From DATARH01 sp963789255 (GTDB lineage: Bacteria; Pseudomonadota; Alphaproteobacteria; ATCC43930; CGMCC-115725), in NCBI GenBank assembly GCA_963789255.1, contig CAWBJW010000002.1:1054001-1118000 (forward strand): 64,000 nt of DNA. Direction: 5' to 3'. A program made the translations under genes and the position numbers. Of the stretch, positions 27,127 through 38,300 are shown one piece after another; within the stretch, counting starts at the first letter, position 1, and every line of letters begins with the position of its first letter. Under the pieces are notes generated by a model. It was not told the DNA's origin, made no database searches, and was given only the letters and a program-made list of their open reading frames with translations.

Positions 27127-27180
27127 GAAACCGCACCCTGCGGAACCCCTATCGGGACCCTTCCGTCAGGTGTGATCCAC
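26035..27180. mobile_element. IS630-family insertion sequence, copy 2, with TA target duplication
   Basis: 1,146 bases, flanked by TA at 26033-26034 and 27181-27182, the hallmark of IS630/Tc1-mariner insertion. The ends share an imperfect inverted repeat: CTGGATCGATTCTAAC on the left and GTGGATCACACCTGAC read inward from the right. It is inserted in the integrase gene, which reads through correctly if the element and one TA are removed. Confidence 0.92.
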
Positions 27181-27688
27181 TAGCAAGAGCGGGAAGCCCC
27201 GGCACGTCGTCCTGACCGAGGAGGGAAGAGTTTTCTTTGCCGCTGCGGTTGATGTGCAGCCGAATGGCGCCCGCGTGCTGCTCCGGAAAACCGGGCGACG
27301 GTGGGCCAAATCCGAGCAGCAACGCCCACTCGTTGCCGCGTGTGCTGCCGCGGAAATTGATCCACCGATCAATTTTCACGGCCTGCGCCACACGTATGCG
27401 AGCCGCCTCGCGACGCGTAAGGTCCCGCTCGCGGTCATCGCTGCCCAATTAGGTCATGCGGATACTCGCATGGTCGAAAAGCACTACGGCCACCTGTCGT
27501 CTGGGTATGTCGCGGAAACCATTCGGGCAGCATTTGGGACAGCCGGCCTGGTAAACCTAGCATCAGAACCCGGACTGGCGGAGTCAGAGTCCAACACTTC
27601 CCTTTGATATCACGTCGCTTTTTTTTCCAAACGAGGAGAAAACCACCCGTGGCGGATCAAGTGGTTGTGTTGATTTTCCCAAACGATT

Positions 27689-27928
27689 TCACCGTCGCAC
27701 CAACCCAACGACCGGCAGCCGCCACACCCGGCCGCCAGCGCCGTCCTCACGGACATCGGCCATGTCGCCGGTAACGCTCGCAACCACCCCTTTGTGGCGA
27801 TCCCAAACGACAACATCGCCGCGCTTCAACCCGATGGATTCGGGCGTCAACATTCCCGGTTGCGGGCGGATCTTCTGCCGGCGCTGGCTGGCCTTGTCCC
27901 GGCCGAAACGGTCGCTACGGTTACCCAT
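27689..27928 (-). CDS. Small basic hypothetical protein
   Basis: 79 residues from ATG 27928 (MGNRSDRFGRDKASQRRQKI). A basic N-terminal third is followed by LTPESIGLKRGDVVVWDRHKGVVASVTGDMADVRED, which has the look of a small SH3-like/KOW beta barrel, then GRVWRLPVVGLV. I do not know a named family. The ribosome-binding site is weak (gtaagggc). It lies between the integrase remnant and other gene fragments and may itself be accessory DNA. Confidence 0.4.
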   Translation of the reverse strand: MGNRSDRFGRDKASQRRQKIRPQPGMLTPESIGLKRGDVVVWDRHKGVVASVTGDMADVREDGAGGRVWRLPVVGLVRR

Positions 27929-28190
27929 GCCCTTACTATAGCAGACGGTTAGCCGCCTTGGCCCGCGAAACCCGCTCCCGCGCACCCTACGTTGGCTTCA
28001 AGAGGGCAAATCGGAACGCCGAATTGTGGAACCCGCGACCAAAGGGCCGTTGACGCTCTGAAATGACCCACCGATCCTGTTGAACGGATGAGTACTGCTC
28101 CCGGTGGGGCGCGCGGGCTTCAAACCCCTGAGAAACGCAAACAAATCAACGTCGCTTCTGGAAAACGGCGGGCCCAGCGCAGACCGGGCA

Positions 28191-28328
28191 TCAATTCTGC
28201 AATCTTTCGATCGCCAGATGGGCCGCCCCCGGCAGGCGCGGCCAGTCGGTCAGCGTGTCGTCAACATCGCTCAGCACAAACCGGATCTGGCGGCATAGCG
28301 CCGCGGGGAACTGCTCGAAGGGCTGCAT
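28191..28328 (-). pseudogene. N-terminal tip of a HAD-superfamily phosphatase
   Basis: 45 residues from ATG 28328: MQPFEQFPAALCRQIRFVLSD and then VDDTLTDWPRLPGAAHLAIERLQ, ending at a TGA. LSDVDDTLT is the DxDxT motif I of HAD hydrolases, with the nucleophile Asp, followed by the first helix. Everything after motif I, including motifs II-IV, is missing. Relatives are Cof-type or sugar-phosphate phosphatases of about 250 residues. It is a truncation remnant at the edge of the VWA/kinase wreck. Confidence 0.6.
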
Positions 28329-28338
28329 GCGGGGCCGA

Positions 28339-30000
28339 TCATACCTCGGACCCGACGAACCGCAGCACGCGCCGCAACAGGTTCGGCGCCTGCGGTGCGG
28401 AGGCTGCGGGCGGGGTCGCCCGGGAGCCCCGGTTGCGCGGGTGGATCACCATCGCGCCGGATTGCGGCATCGGCGGCGCCGGTCGCGCGCGTGGCGGCAG
28501 CCGGACCCGCGGGCGGGGGATGCCGGGTGCCGCCGGTCGAACCGCCACTGGGCGAACCGCCGCCGGGCGAACCGCCGCCGGGCCGGCGCTCGGCCGGAGC
28601 GCGCGCACGATGTCCCGGTTTCCGCGGCCGGGCTGCCACTGGCTGACCGCAGGCCGCGCCGCAGGCTGTGGCGGCGGTGCCGGGGGTTGCGGTGTTGGTG
28701 CGGGAGATTGTGGCGTCGGCGCGGGTGCAACGGCAGCGACCGGCCTTGTCGAGGTCTCATTGCCCCGCAGGCCGGCAGCGAGGTCGCGGAGGAGCCCCGC
28801 CAGCTTTTGCTGCGTTCCGGCGGCCGCGGGTGCGGCCGGCGATGGCGCGACGCTTTCGCCGCGGTACAGCCGAAATCGCATCTCCGCCTCGGAAATGATT
28901 TCGACCTCATGCGCATTTTCGGTGCTGATCCCAAGACGGGTGTGCTGCGACCAAAACCGCCGCTCCGAATAAGGCGGTTCGACCAGCCCGACCACGCTGA
29001 CGCAGCGCCCGATCCAGCGCTCGTCGGGAGTTTCGCGCAGCGGCACCGGGGCCTCGACCCAGATCATCACCTCGACGCTGTCGCCGCGCCCCGCCGCGAA
29101 ACTCAGCGAGACGCACGACTTGCCGCGGCGGCGGCCGCGCTCGCCCAGGCCATTCCTGACGCTCAGAACGCGCCCGACCAACTCGACCCGCTGCCCGACA
29201 CAGTGCTGCACGGCGGCGAAATCCTCGGCGTGGAGGACCGGATAGGGCGCGATGTGACGCGCCGCGCGCGGGTGCGCACCAGCAGCCGGATTGTCAGCCG
29301 GCGGGGTGGCGGATGACGATGCGGACGCATCGGGGATGTTCCGGCCGGCCCGGAAGTCGGCCAGCCTGGGCACCGCCTGGATGTCTGCCCGGCAGATCGC
29401 CGCGAAATTCTGCGCTGCCTGTGCGAGTGCGGGATGGCGCCGCAGGATGCCGAATATCCCGGAGCGATCGGGGTCGGTGAAGTCGTTGGCGCGGAACAGG
29501 ATCGTTTCGCCTCCCTGGCGAAAGCGCCGGTACAGCGACGGGTCTTCGATCAGCGCGGCGAGGCTCAGATCGACCGCGATGAACGAGAACCGGTCGAGCG
29601 TCGGCCCGAAATGCGCGGGGGTGCGCTCGGGATGCTGGAAGTGCTTGTGCCCGCTTTCGCTGCCGAACCCGGCGGGCATTCCCGGCACGTAGACCCCGTC
29701 GTAGTCGACCAGCTTCAGCCCGCTAGGCGAAACGATGACGTTGCCGTTCTGGATGTCGCCATGAGCGATCCCGTGCTGTTCGAGAAAACCGGCGAGCGCG
29801 ACGAACTCTTGGCGCAATCGTTCCAGCGCCTGGCGGTTGCCGCTGTTCCGGTCGAGCCACATCCCCAGCGGGTCGCCTTCGGCCCACTCCATCCTGACGA
29901 CGGGATACCAGCCGCCGCGAATCCGGATCCCGTCGGCCAGGTAATCGAACCCGACGAAACAAGCGCTGTTGAGCTCCCTCCTCGCGACCGCCTTTGGTGG
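28339..30000 (-). pseudogene. Protein-kinase-like protein lacking its N-terminal lobe, with an OB-like and a Pro-rich C-terminal region
   Basis: The readable frame starts at about 30000 (ELNSACFVGFDYLADGIRIRG, then WYPVVRMEWAEGDPLGMWLD) and stops at 28339, more than 500 residues. It retains the kinase C lobe: HGIAHGDIQNGNVIV (catalytic-loop Asp and Asn) and LKLVDYDGVYVPGM (metal-binding DYD). The ATP-binding N lobe with its Gly loop and Lys is absent. After about residue 230 comes a strand-rich domain (VELVGRVLSVRNGLG...SCVSLSF...VMIWVEAPVPLRETPDERWIG) that looks OB-like, then a long Pro/Ala tail. Similar kinases occur with VWA and PP2C proteins. Without the N lobe it should be inactive. Confidence 0.65.
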
Positions 30001-30541
30001 TCACGTGCAGGTTGAACAGCAGGTTCGGACCGTCATTGGTGTGGAGCTGGCGCAGCGCGTCCGCCACATCCTCGGGGTTGCCGTCGGTCGCTTCGCCGTC
30101 GGTTACATGCAGGATCGTCGGCGGGTAGGAATTTGGGTGCGCGTCGCACCACTCCGCCATCAGCCCGGCCGCCCGGGTCAGCGCCGCCCGCATCGGCGTG
30201 CCGCCCTCGTTGCGCGGCTCGAACCAGATCGGGAATTTGGTTTTCTGCTCGACGACGCCGCCGGCGCCGTCATCGACCGAACGCACCCGCTCCTCGACCC
30301 GCAACGGGGCCTCAGCCACCGCAGCGATCGGGTGCATGACGCCCGACGCCAGGGCACCGCCGAGGCCGCTCGCCACGCCCGGGCCGCTGTAGCCGAGCAC
30401 GCCGATTTCGAAATAATTGCGGATTCCGTCGGCCTTCGAGCAGTTGGTGATCAGGGTGTAGAGGGTCTTGTTCAAGACGTCGGCGACGAATTCCGACTTC
30501 ATGCGGCCGCCCTCGGGCCGCTCGTCCATGGAGCCCGATTG
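29990..30541 (-). pseudogene. VWA-domain (TerY-like) fragment fused out of frame to the kinase fragment
   Basis: The frame from QSGSMDERPEGGRMKSEF (about 30541) to FNLHVTTKG (about 29998) is a von Willebrand A domain. It has the SGSM part of the metal-site DxSGSM, then VADVLNKTLYTLITNCSKADGIRNYFEIGVLGYSG, NEGGTPMRAALTRAAGLM (Thr of the metal site) and TILHVTDGEATDGN (Asp). The first strand and its Asp are missing, replaced by unrelated residues, and the C-terminal part runs directly into the kinase sequence in another frame. It looks like one deletion that removed the end of the VWA gene and the front of the kinase gene. Confidence 0.65.
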
Positions 30542-30545
30542 CCGA

Positions 30546-31058
30546 AAGCGGACCTTCGTCGAGATATCAAGCACCGAGGGGAAGCCTCCCCCGGACCGGA
30601 TGAGCGGGCCCACCGGGTGCCTTTTCCCGGGCGATGAGTCGCTCCGGAAATTAACGATTTGACTCGCGCTTGTCATAAGAGGCTTGTACGCTATCGCACG
30701 TTTACCTGCGATCCTTGGGCGCCGTTGGCTGAGAGAGGCGTGTGCACCCGGAAGAGGGGTTGCGCCCGCTGCCGCCCCCTCGTTTCCCCGGAAGGTGCGG
30801 TGATGACGAACCGCGAACGGTACATCATCACGCTGAGCGCGCGTTTCAATTATCCACGCGCGCCGAGGCAATTGCGAACTCCACGGAAGACTACGAGGCC
30901 GTTAAAATGAATATTAGCGTTATCAAAATATGCCAGATGGCGGACTCACTGATGACGCCCATAGGAAAATCGTCGATGAGATGCTCGCCGACGCCCAAAC
31001 ACTGCCGTCTAACCTTCGCACAGGCGCCACCCCCAACGTCGGTTTCGGAGGAAACCCC
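30546..31058. other. Gene-free stretch, locally AT-rich
   Basis: No convincing gene. The right part (about 30840-30960) is clearly richer in A+T than its surroundings. A short ctgagag...acccg run at about 30728-30753 recalls part of a thi box but lacks the rest of the TPP aptamer. Confidence 0.35.
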
Positions 31059-31268
31059 ATGCCCACATATCAATGCTGCTTCCTCGGTGAGGATAATCAA
31101 CCCGTGAGAACTGAGGTTCTTAGCGCCCGCGATGAACTCGGCGCGCGCCGAGAAGCCATGAACCTTATGATGAGGGTCGGACGCTTCTCTGGCTACGAGC
31201 TGTCGGCTGAAGGCCGGATAATCATGGAATACAGGCCGATCGACGAAAGTAGTACGAGCGGTCGATAG
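31059..31268 (+). CDS. Small DUF6894-like protein
   Basis: 69 residues. A perfect ribosome-binding site (cggagg, from 31046) lies eight bases before ATG 31059. The protein runs MPTYQCCFLGEDNQPVRTEV, an ARDELGARREAMNLMMRVG helix and GYELSAEGRIIMEYRPID. The strand-helix-strand layout and length resemble the DUF6894 family of small alphaproteobacterial proteins (MPxYxFxxxD..., then a helix with ARxEA). Function unknown. A longer frame starting at 30930 lacks a ribosome-binding site. Confidence 0.55.
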   Translation: MPTYQCCFLGEDNQPVRTEVLSARDELGARREAMNLMMRVGRFSGYELSAEGRIIMEYRPIDESSTSGR

Positions 31269-31273
31269 AGCCT

Positions 31274-31307
31274 CTCTACCGCTCGCCCGCTCGTGCGGCA
31301 GGTAGAG
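31274..31307. terminator. Possible stem-loop terminator after the small gene
   Basis: CTCTACC (31274-31280) pairs with GGTAGAG (31301-31307) across a GC-rich 20-base loop that can pair further (GC..GC). There is no T run, so an intrinsic terminator is only possible. The stretch 31269-31610 has no gene. Confidence 0.25.
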
Positions 31308-31564
31308 TCGGCAAGAGACTGCCAAAGACTGGCTGTACGATTGGCAATCAACAAGCTGGCCACGATTTTGGGATGCTTACCGGACTGGCCGCAAAAGTGG
31401 AGCGTCACCCCGATCGAACGCCGAAGCTTCTTCGGATTGTCGGTATCCTCAGCACGGCTTCATTCGACGTGCGATCCTCTCGTCTCGTCGTCGCTTTGGC
31501 GCGTGTCCGCGGCTGATACGGCGATCGGATTGGCGGACGAGCGAACGGTCGACATCGGCGCTCG

Positions 31565-31578
31565 TTGATCTGAATCAA
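31565..31578. promoter_or_regulatory. FNR/FixK-type box (perfect palindrome) upstream of the PPOX gene
   Basis: TTGATCTGAATCAA is a perfect match to TTGAT-N4-ATCAA. It lies 97 bases before the preferred PPOX start (31662) and 46 before the alternative (31611), a normal place for an activator site. Together with the boxes at 4441 and 4629 it implies an FNR/FixK-family regulator in this organism. Confidence 0.6.
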
Positions 31579-31661
31579 CGCACCCGCAACCGAAGACCAT
31601 CAGCATATTAATGGCCCAGAAGGAATTGGCGCGTGCCGGTCTGGCAACCATCGGAGCAAAT

Positions 31662-32111
31662 ATGCTTATTCAAGACATGACCCGCGAGATGAGTGTCGAT
31701 CTGTTGAAGCGCACGCATATCGGCCGCCTGGGATGTGCCCAGGGTTCGCAGCCCTATGTCGTTCCTATGTCGTTCGCGTTCCACCGGGAGTTTATCTACA
31801 GCTTCGCCACCGTTGGACAAAAGATCGAGTGGATGCGAGCCAACCCGCCGGTCTGCGTAGAAATTGACGAGATTGTCAGCCGCCAACAATGGCAAACAGT
31901 CGTGATCTTCGGCCGATATCAAGAACTCCCGGACACGCCAGAATTCCATGGGCCACGATTGGTCGCGCACGAGCTCTTGGCTAGGACCGCGATGTGGTGG
32001 GAGCCTGGCTACGTCAGAGCGATTCATCACGGCGAAGAACGCCGGCTCGAGCCAATATATTTTCGGATTTCAATCCGGAAGATTTCTGGCCATCAAGGCA
32101 TCCCTGGCTAG
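31662..32111 (+). CDS. Pyridoxamine-5'-phosphate-oxidase-like (PPOX) flavin-binding protein
   Basis: 149 residues from ATG 31662 (MLIQDMTREMSVDLLKR); an upstream ATG at 31611 would add 17 less typical residues. The split-barrel fold is visible: HIGRLGCAQGSQPYVVPMSFAFHREFIYSFATVGQKIEWMRANPPVCVEIDE, then QWQTVVIFGRYQELPD and later WWEPGYVRA with a YFRISIRKISG end. Such small PPOX proteins bind FMN, F420 or heme and are frequent members of low-oxygen regulons. The upstream FNR/FixK box supports that here. It precedes the glucan synthase by 218 bases on the same strand. Confidence 0.8.
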   Translation: MLIQDMTREMSVDLLKRTHIGRLGCAQGSQPYVVPMSFAFHREFIYSFATVGQKIEWMRANPPVCVEIDEIVSRQQWQTVVIFGRYQELPDTPEFHGPRLVAHELLARTAMWWEPGYVRAIHHGEERRLEPIYFRISIRKISGHQGIPG

Positions 32112-32329
32112 CGGCCGGCCGGACAAGGTCGAAGAGGTCGGCGATGGCAGTTCAGTGTCCATTGTCGTGCCGCTTGACGATCCGCGATCAAGTCCGTCGC
32201 GTCTTAAGCCGGAGCCGATCCCACGCGGGGTAAACGGAGCGTGCGGCCACACCACAATTCCGGCATCTCGCAGGTATTCAAGCGAAGTGCACGGCTCAAA
32301 ATTCCCGCAGCGGCGGAAGAAAGGCCAAC

Positions 32330-35300
32330 TTGATCTCCTCGATCTTTCGCGCCTTCGGACGACATCCAGCCGCGTCCCCTTGGGATACTGAAGACGCCAT
32401 CCGCGAGGAGCTCTTCAGCATCGAGCGTCTGGAGGAGCATGCTGAGAGCCTAGCGACCGCCCAACAAATTACCGCGAGGCCGATGCCACGCAGATCCCTC
32501 GCGCTCCGGCTGAAGGACAACGAGGCGGTTCTCTTGGAAGCATACCACACTACCGGCAGCGCCGCCGGCGTGAGGCACGCCGTGACGCCGGCCGGCGAGT
32601 GGCTGCTCGACAATTACCACCTCGTCGAAGAGCAGATCCGCGATATTCGTGACGATCTGCCTCCAGGCTATTATCGGCAGCTGCCGAAGTTGGCCGATGG
32701 ACCCTTCTCTGGGTATCCGCGGGTATTCGGCATCGCCTGGGCCTTCGTTGCGCATACGGATAGCCATTTCGACCCCGACATGCTGTGTCGGTTCGTGCGC
32801 GCCTACCAGCGCGTCCAACCGTTGACGATCGGAGAGTTGTGGGCGGTCGCGATCACGCTACGAATCGTGCTGGTCGAGAATCTTCGACGGGCGGCTAAGC
32901 TGATCGTAAGCGACCGAGTAGCGCGCCAAGAAGCAGATACCTTGGCCGACCGCCTTCTGGGCGTGAACGGGCACGCGGCCGAGCCAGCCGCCCGGGCACC
33001 GCAAAGGCCCGAGCACGCCCCTTTGCCGGAGGCCTTCGCGGTCCAACTCATCAAGCGGCTGCGCGATCAGGATCCGGATGTTGTGCCGGCTCTGATGTGG
33101 CTGGGAGAGCGCCTGACGGCGCAGGGAACGACTCCTGACGAGATCGTGCGTATCCAGCATCAACGGCAGGCTGCGACAAACGTAACGACCCGAAACATCA
33201 TCACCAGCATGCGCCTGGTTTCCGACGTGAATTGGATGGAGTTGGTCGAGAGCATCAGTCTCGTTGACGATGCGCTGCAGTCGGGCAGCGACTTTGCAAG
33301 CATGGATTTTCCGACGCGCAATCTCTACCGCACGGCGATCGAGGAGCTGGCACGCGGCTCGAAACTGACGGAACTGGAAATTGCGCGGGCAGCCCTTGTT
33401 GCCGCCGCTGATCCGACGCGCCAGACGTGCCGAGCGGGCGGTGAGATCGACAGTCGCGAGCATGATCCCGGTTATCATCTGATCGCCGGTGGACGTCCCA
33501 CCTTTGAGAGAACGGTCGGATTTCGGGCGCCCCTGCGGGATTGGCTTGTTCGTTGCCGCACGAAGATCGGCATTGGCGGGTATGTCGGCGGCGTCCTTAT
33601 GGTCACAGCGATCGTTCTGCTGTTGCCGATGATCGAGCTGCGGGAGTCGCCGATCGGCGGCTGGGCGCTAGGTCTCTTGGTGTTCCTCGGACTGATCCCG
33701 GCGATGGATATCGCGGTCGCAATCGTGAACCGGGTCGTGACGAGCGGGTTCGGTGCGACGATCTTGCCGGGCGTGGAACTCCGCGATGGCGTGACGGTGA
33801 ATCTGCGGACGATGGTCGTCGTTCCGACCCTGCCCACGATGGAGGCCGCACTCGCGGAGCAAATCGAACGTCTGGAGGTCCACAAGCTAGCGAGTCCGGA
33901 AGGCGAGTTTTATTTCGCGCTACTCTCGGATTGGACGGACGCCTCGACAGAACACGCAGAGGGAGATGACGCCCTTCTCGAGGCTGCCGCTGAGGGTATC
34001 GCCCGTCTGAATCTCCGCTACGGACCGGCACCCGGGGGTGACCGTTTTCTCCTGCTCCATCGTCGGCGGGTCTGGAACGAGGGGCAGAAACAGTGGATTG
34101 GGTGGGAACGCAAACGCGGCAAGCTCCACGAGTTGAACCGGCTGCTGCGGGGCGCGAGCGATACGACATTCATGCCAATCGGGGGACGCCCGCCCGCCGT
34201 GCCTCCCGGCGTTCGCTTCGTCATCACGCTCGACAGCGACACACGGCTCCCTCGGGAAACCGCCCGAAGGCTGGTTGGCAAGATGGCGCATCCGCTCAAC
34301 CACCCGCGCTTCGATGCCACTACTGGACGTGTCGTCGAAGGGTATGCGTTGCTGCAGCCGCGCGTCACTCCCTCTCTACCGATCGGCCGCGAAGGCTCGC
34401 TGTTTCAGCGCATCTCCTCCAGCAGGAGCGGTATCGATCCCTACGCGTCTGCCGCGTCCGACGTGTACCAGGATCTTTTCGGCGAAGGCTCCTATACCGG
34501 CAAGGGCATCTACGAGGTGGACGCGTTCGAAGCCGCACTTGCCGGACGCGTACCGGAGAGCACGCTTCTCAGTCACGATCTTTTCGAGGGGACATTCGCC
34601 CGCGCTGCCCTGGCTTCCGATGTCGAGGTCGTCGAAGAGTTTCCCTCACGTTATGACGTTGCCGCCGCGCGCCAGCACCGCTGGACCCGCGGCGACTGGC
34701 AATTGCTGCCCTGGGTTTTCGGTCGTGGCGACGCGTCCATCGCTAATCGGGCCACGAGCGCGCTTCCGCTGATCGGCCGCTGGAAGATGCTCGATAATCT
34801 GCGACGGACGCTATCCGCACCGGCAAGCGTCATGGCCTTGCTAGCGGGATGGACCCTGTCCTTCCATTCCGCCGTCGTCTGGACCTGTTTCATCCTGTTG
34901 AACGATCGCCGTGCCGACCTTGCTTCCCGTGCTCGCCGCGGTCGTACCACGGCGTGGCCGGGTCATGGCTCTGAGCCACTTGCGTACCTTCAGCGCGGAT
35001 CTTTGGCTTGCTTTGTCCCAGACAGCATTGGCAGTGACGTTCCTGGCAGATCAAGCATGGTCGATGACCGATGCGATCGGCAGGACATTATTTCGTCTGT
35101 TCGTGAGCCGACGGCATTTGCTCGAATGGGTCACGGCAGCTTACGCGAAGTCCAACCCTCGGCCCGGCCTCCTCGACCTTTATCGGCTAATGTCCGGTGT
35201 TGTCGTCATCGGCATCGTTGACGCGATCGTCGTCTGGTGCGCCGGCGGCGCTGCCTGGCCGGTGGCGGCGCCGCTCGTGGCGCTGTGGATCGCATCGCCG

Positions 35301-38300
35301 GCCGTCGCCCGATGGACAAGTCTATCGCCGCTCGTGGCGGGTCGGTTATCGATCTCGGAAGCCGACGCGCACGCCTTGAGGCTGGTCGCACGCCGGACGT
35401 GGCGCTATTTCGAGACCTTCGTCACGGCGGCGGACCACATGCTGCCGCCAGACAATTTCCAGGAAGACCCAGCGCCGGTACTCGCTCACCGGACCTCGCC
35501 CACCAATCTTGGCCTCTATCTTCTCTCCGTAGTCAGCGCCCGTGACTTCGGATGGACGGGAACAACCGAGACTGTCGAGCGCTTGGAAGCAACGCTCGCA
35601 ACGATGAGCAGCCTGCAGCGCTTCCGTGGCCATTTCTACAATTGGTACGACACAGGAGATCTTCGTCCACTGGATCCGCGATACGTCTCCTCAGTCGACA
35701 GCGGTAATCTCGCTGGACATCTAATCGCTCTCGCAAATGCCTGCCGAGAGTGGGTGGGCCGCCCGCTTGCGCCGTTCCGGCTATTCGCCGGCATCGACGA
35801 TGAATTAAGCTTGGCAAGCGAGGCCATTCGAACACTTCCCGACGACCGGCGAACGCAGTTTGCCACGGCACAGGAACTCGATCGTGCGATCGATGCCCTG
35901 AGCGCGGCGCTCGGCAGAGATCGTTCGCTGCCTGAGGAACTTCCTGCGCGGCTGACCGAGCTCGCGCAACAGGCCGCGACCGTGGTCGATATCGCTCAAG
36001 CACTGGCCGCCGAACGCGGAGATGCAGTCGGGGCTGAAATGCTGTTCTGGGTGCAGGCGACACAGAGATCAATCGACAGTCACCGGCGTGACGTGACCCA
36101 GACCGCCACAATGGCCCAGGCGCTGAACCAGCGTTTTGCGGCGCTGGAATCGACGGCGCGGTCGATGGCCGAAGCGATGGAGTTCGGTTTCCTCCTGGAC
36201 CCGGATCGAAAGCTCCTCTCGATTGGTTATCTCGTCCCGGACGGCAAGCTCGACCCGAGCTGTTACGACCTTCTCGCCTCCGAGGCGCGTCTCGCGAGCT
36301 TTGTGGCGATCGCCAAGGGCGACATCCCGTCTCGGCACTGGTTCCGGCTCGGGCGACCCGTCGCCTCGATCGAGCACGGCGCGGCGCTGATCTCCTGGTC
36401 GGGGTCAATGTTCGAGTATTTGATGCCATCTCTGGTGATGCGCGCGCCGGCCGGCAGCCTGATCGAGCAGACGAGCCATCTCATCGTCCGCCGGCAGATT
36501 ACCTATGGCGCAACGCTTGATTTACCGTGGGGAATCTCAAAATCCGCATACAATGTCCGCGATTTGGAATTCACCTACCAGTACTCGAATTTTGGCGTGC
36601 CGGGGCTGGGGCTGAAACGGGGCCTCAGCGAAAACGCGGTCGTGGCGCCTTATGCAACAGCTCTCGCGGCGATGGTCGAACCGGTGGCTTCGATACGCAA
36701 CTTCGCTCGGCTCGCGGCGGCAGGCGCGAGCGGTCGCTACGGTTATTACGAGGCGCTGGATTACACACGTTCACGCCTTCCCGAAGGCAAGGACTACGTG
36801 GTCGTTCGCGCCTTCATGGCACACCATCAGGGCATGACCGTGGTCGCCATCGCCAACGCTCTCTTGGACGCAGAGATGCGCACTCGGTTTCACGCCGAGC
36901 CAATTGTTCAGGCCACAGAGCTCCTGTTGCAGGAGCCGACACCACGCTATATCGCGGTCGCTCCTCCCAGGGCGGAGGAAGTCGAGGGGCGTGCCGCGGT
37001 CCGCGGCCTGGAAGAACTGCCAACGGTGCGCCGCCTGCGCTCCGCGCATGCCGCGAAACCGGAGATCCAGTTGCTCTCCAACGGCCAATACGCCGTGATG
37101 CTCACGGGAGCCGGCTCCGGCTACACTCGATGGCGTGATCTGGCGATCACGCGCTGGCGCGAAGACACCACCCGCGACGATTGGGGCTCCTACATCTTTC
37201 TACGCGACGCCCGCGGCGGCAACGTCTGGTCCGCGGGTTACCAGCCGAGCGGCGTCGAACCGGCCGGCTACGATGTCAGGTTCAGCGAGGATAGAGCCGA
37301 GTTCAGGCGGCGCGATGGCACGATCACGACGGTGCTTGAAATCGTGGTTTCTCCGGAAGACGACGCCGAAGTTCGCCGCCTTTCGGTATCGAATGCAGGC
37401 AACCGGGTGCAAGACATCGAAATCACCTCCTATGCCGAGATCGCGCTGGCTCCGCCCGCAGCCGACGCGGCGCACCTGACCTTCTCGAAACTTTTCGTGC
37501 AGACCGAATATGACGCCAAGGTCGGCGCCATCTTGGCGACGCGGCGCCGCAGGTCGCCAGCCGAACCGGAGATCTGGGCAGCGCATCTCGCCATCGTCGA
37601 AGGCGAGACCGTTGGCGAGACAGAGATCGAGACCGATAGAGCCCGCTTCCTCGGCCGTGGGCGCGAAGCTCGGGCGCCGATCGCGGTGATGGATGGCCGA
37701 CCTCTCTCCAACACCGTTGGAACCGTCTTAGATCCCGTTTTTGTGCTTCGACGCCGTGTGCGAATTCAACCAGGCGCGACGGTGCGCATCGCCTTCTGGA
37801 CCGTCGTCGCATCGTCTCGCGCCAACGTCCTGGACCTGGCTGACAAGCATCATGACGCCCATGCCTTCGAGCGTGCCGCAACATTGGCGTGGACCCAGGC
37901 GCAGGTGCAGCTGAGGCATCTCGGCGTTGATGCTGAGGAGGCGAGCCTGTTCCAACGTCTCGCGGGCCATGTGATTTACGCCGACCGGTCAACGCGTCCG
38001 TCGTCCGAAGTCATTCGTCGAGGAGGAGGAGGCCCAGCAGGGCTTTGGACCCAAGGCATTTCTGGCGACATCCCTATCGTTCTGGTGCGAATCACCGACA
38101 TCGAGGATATCGCCATCGTCAACCAGTTGTTGCGCGCGCATGAATACTGGCGGATGAAGCAACTCGCCGTCGATCTCGTGATCCTGAATGAGCGGGCATC
38201 CTCCTATGTTCAGGATCTCCAAAGCGCCCTGGAGACATCGGTGCGAACGAGCCAATCTTATCTGGATGGGGCGCGCGGCTCCGTATTTGTCCTGCGCACC

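Larger units (their letters stand above)
25611..27607 (+). pseudogene. Tyrosine recombinase (phage-type integrase), truncated, with a nonsense codon and split by IS630
   Basis: From the ssb stop an open frame reads as the end of a core-binding domain (LRTKLGETQKHRAPDPTPEG...RRRRSAAN), meets TGA at 25752-25754 where CGA (Arg) would fit, and continues VLTVLKAALNHANREG and LSDDETRRLVGAC. The catalytic Arg is in LLTGCRYGELVALTLQDF. IS630 copy 2 interrupts after LRIAT. Beyond it the frame resumes SKSGKPRHVVLTEEG, then NFHGLRHTYASRLA (H-x-x-R) and LGHADTRMVEKHYGHL (H and the Tyr nucleophile). Removing the IS plus one TA restores R-I-A-T-S-K-S-G exactly. The N-terminal arm-binding part is missing, so the gene was already dead or truncated. 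Confidence 0.88.

Noticed and set aside
27361..27380. An FNR-like palindrome TTGAT-N6-ATCAA
   Set aside because: The spacer is six bases rather than four and it lies within the integrase coding frame.
30720..30760. A possible TPP riboswitch (ctgagag ... acccg)
   Set aside because: The second half of the thi box and the pairing stems are missing, and no thiamine gene follows.
34890..34920. Programmed frameshifting as an explanation for ndvB
   Set aside because: There is no slippery run or stimulatory hairpin, no such event is known in ndvB, and the same GAAC lesion occurs in unrelated genes and in a tRNA.
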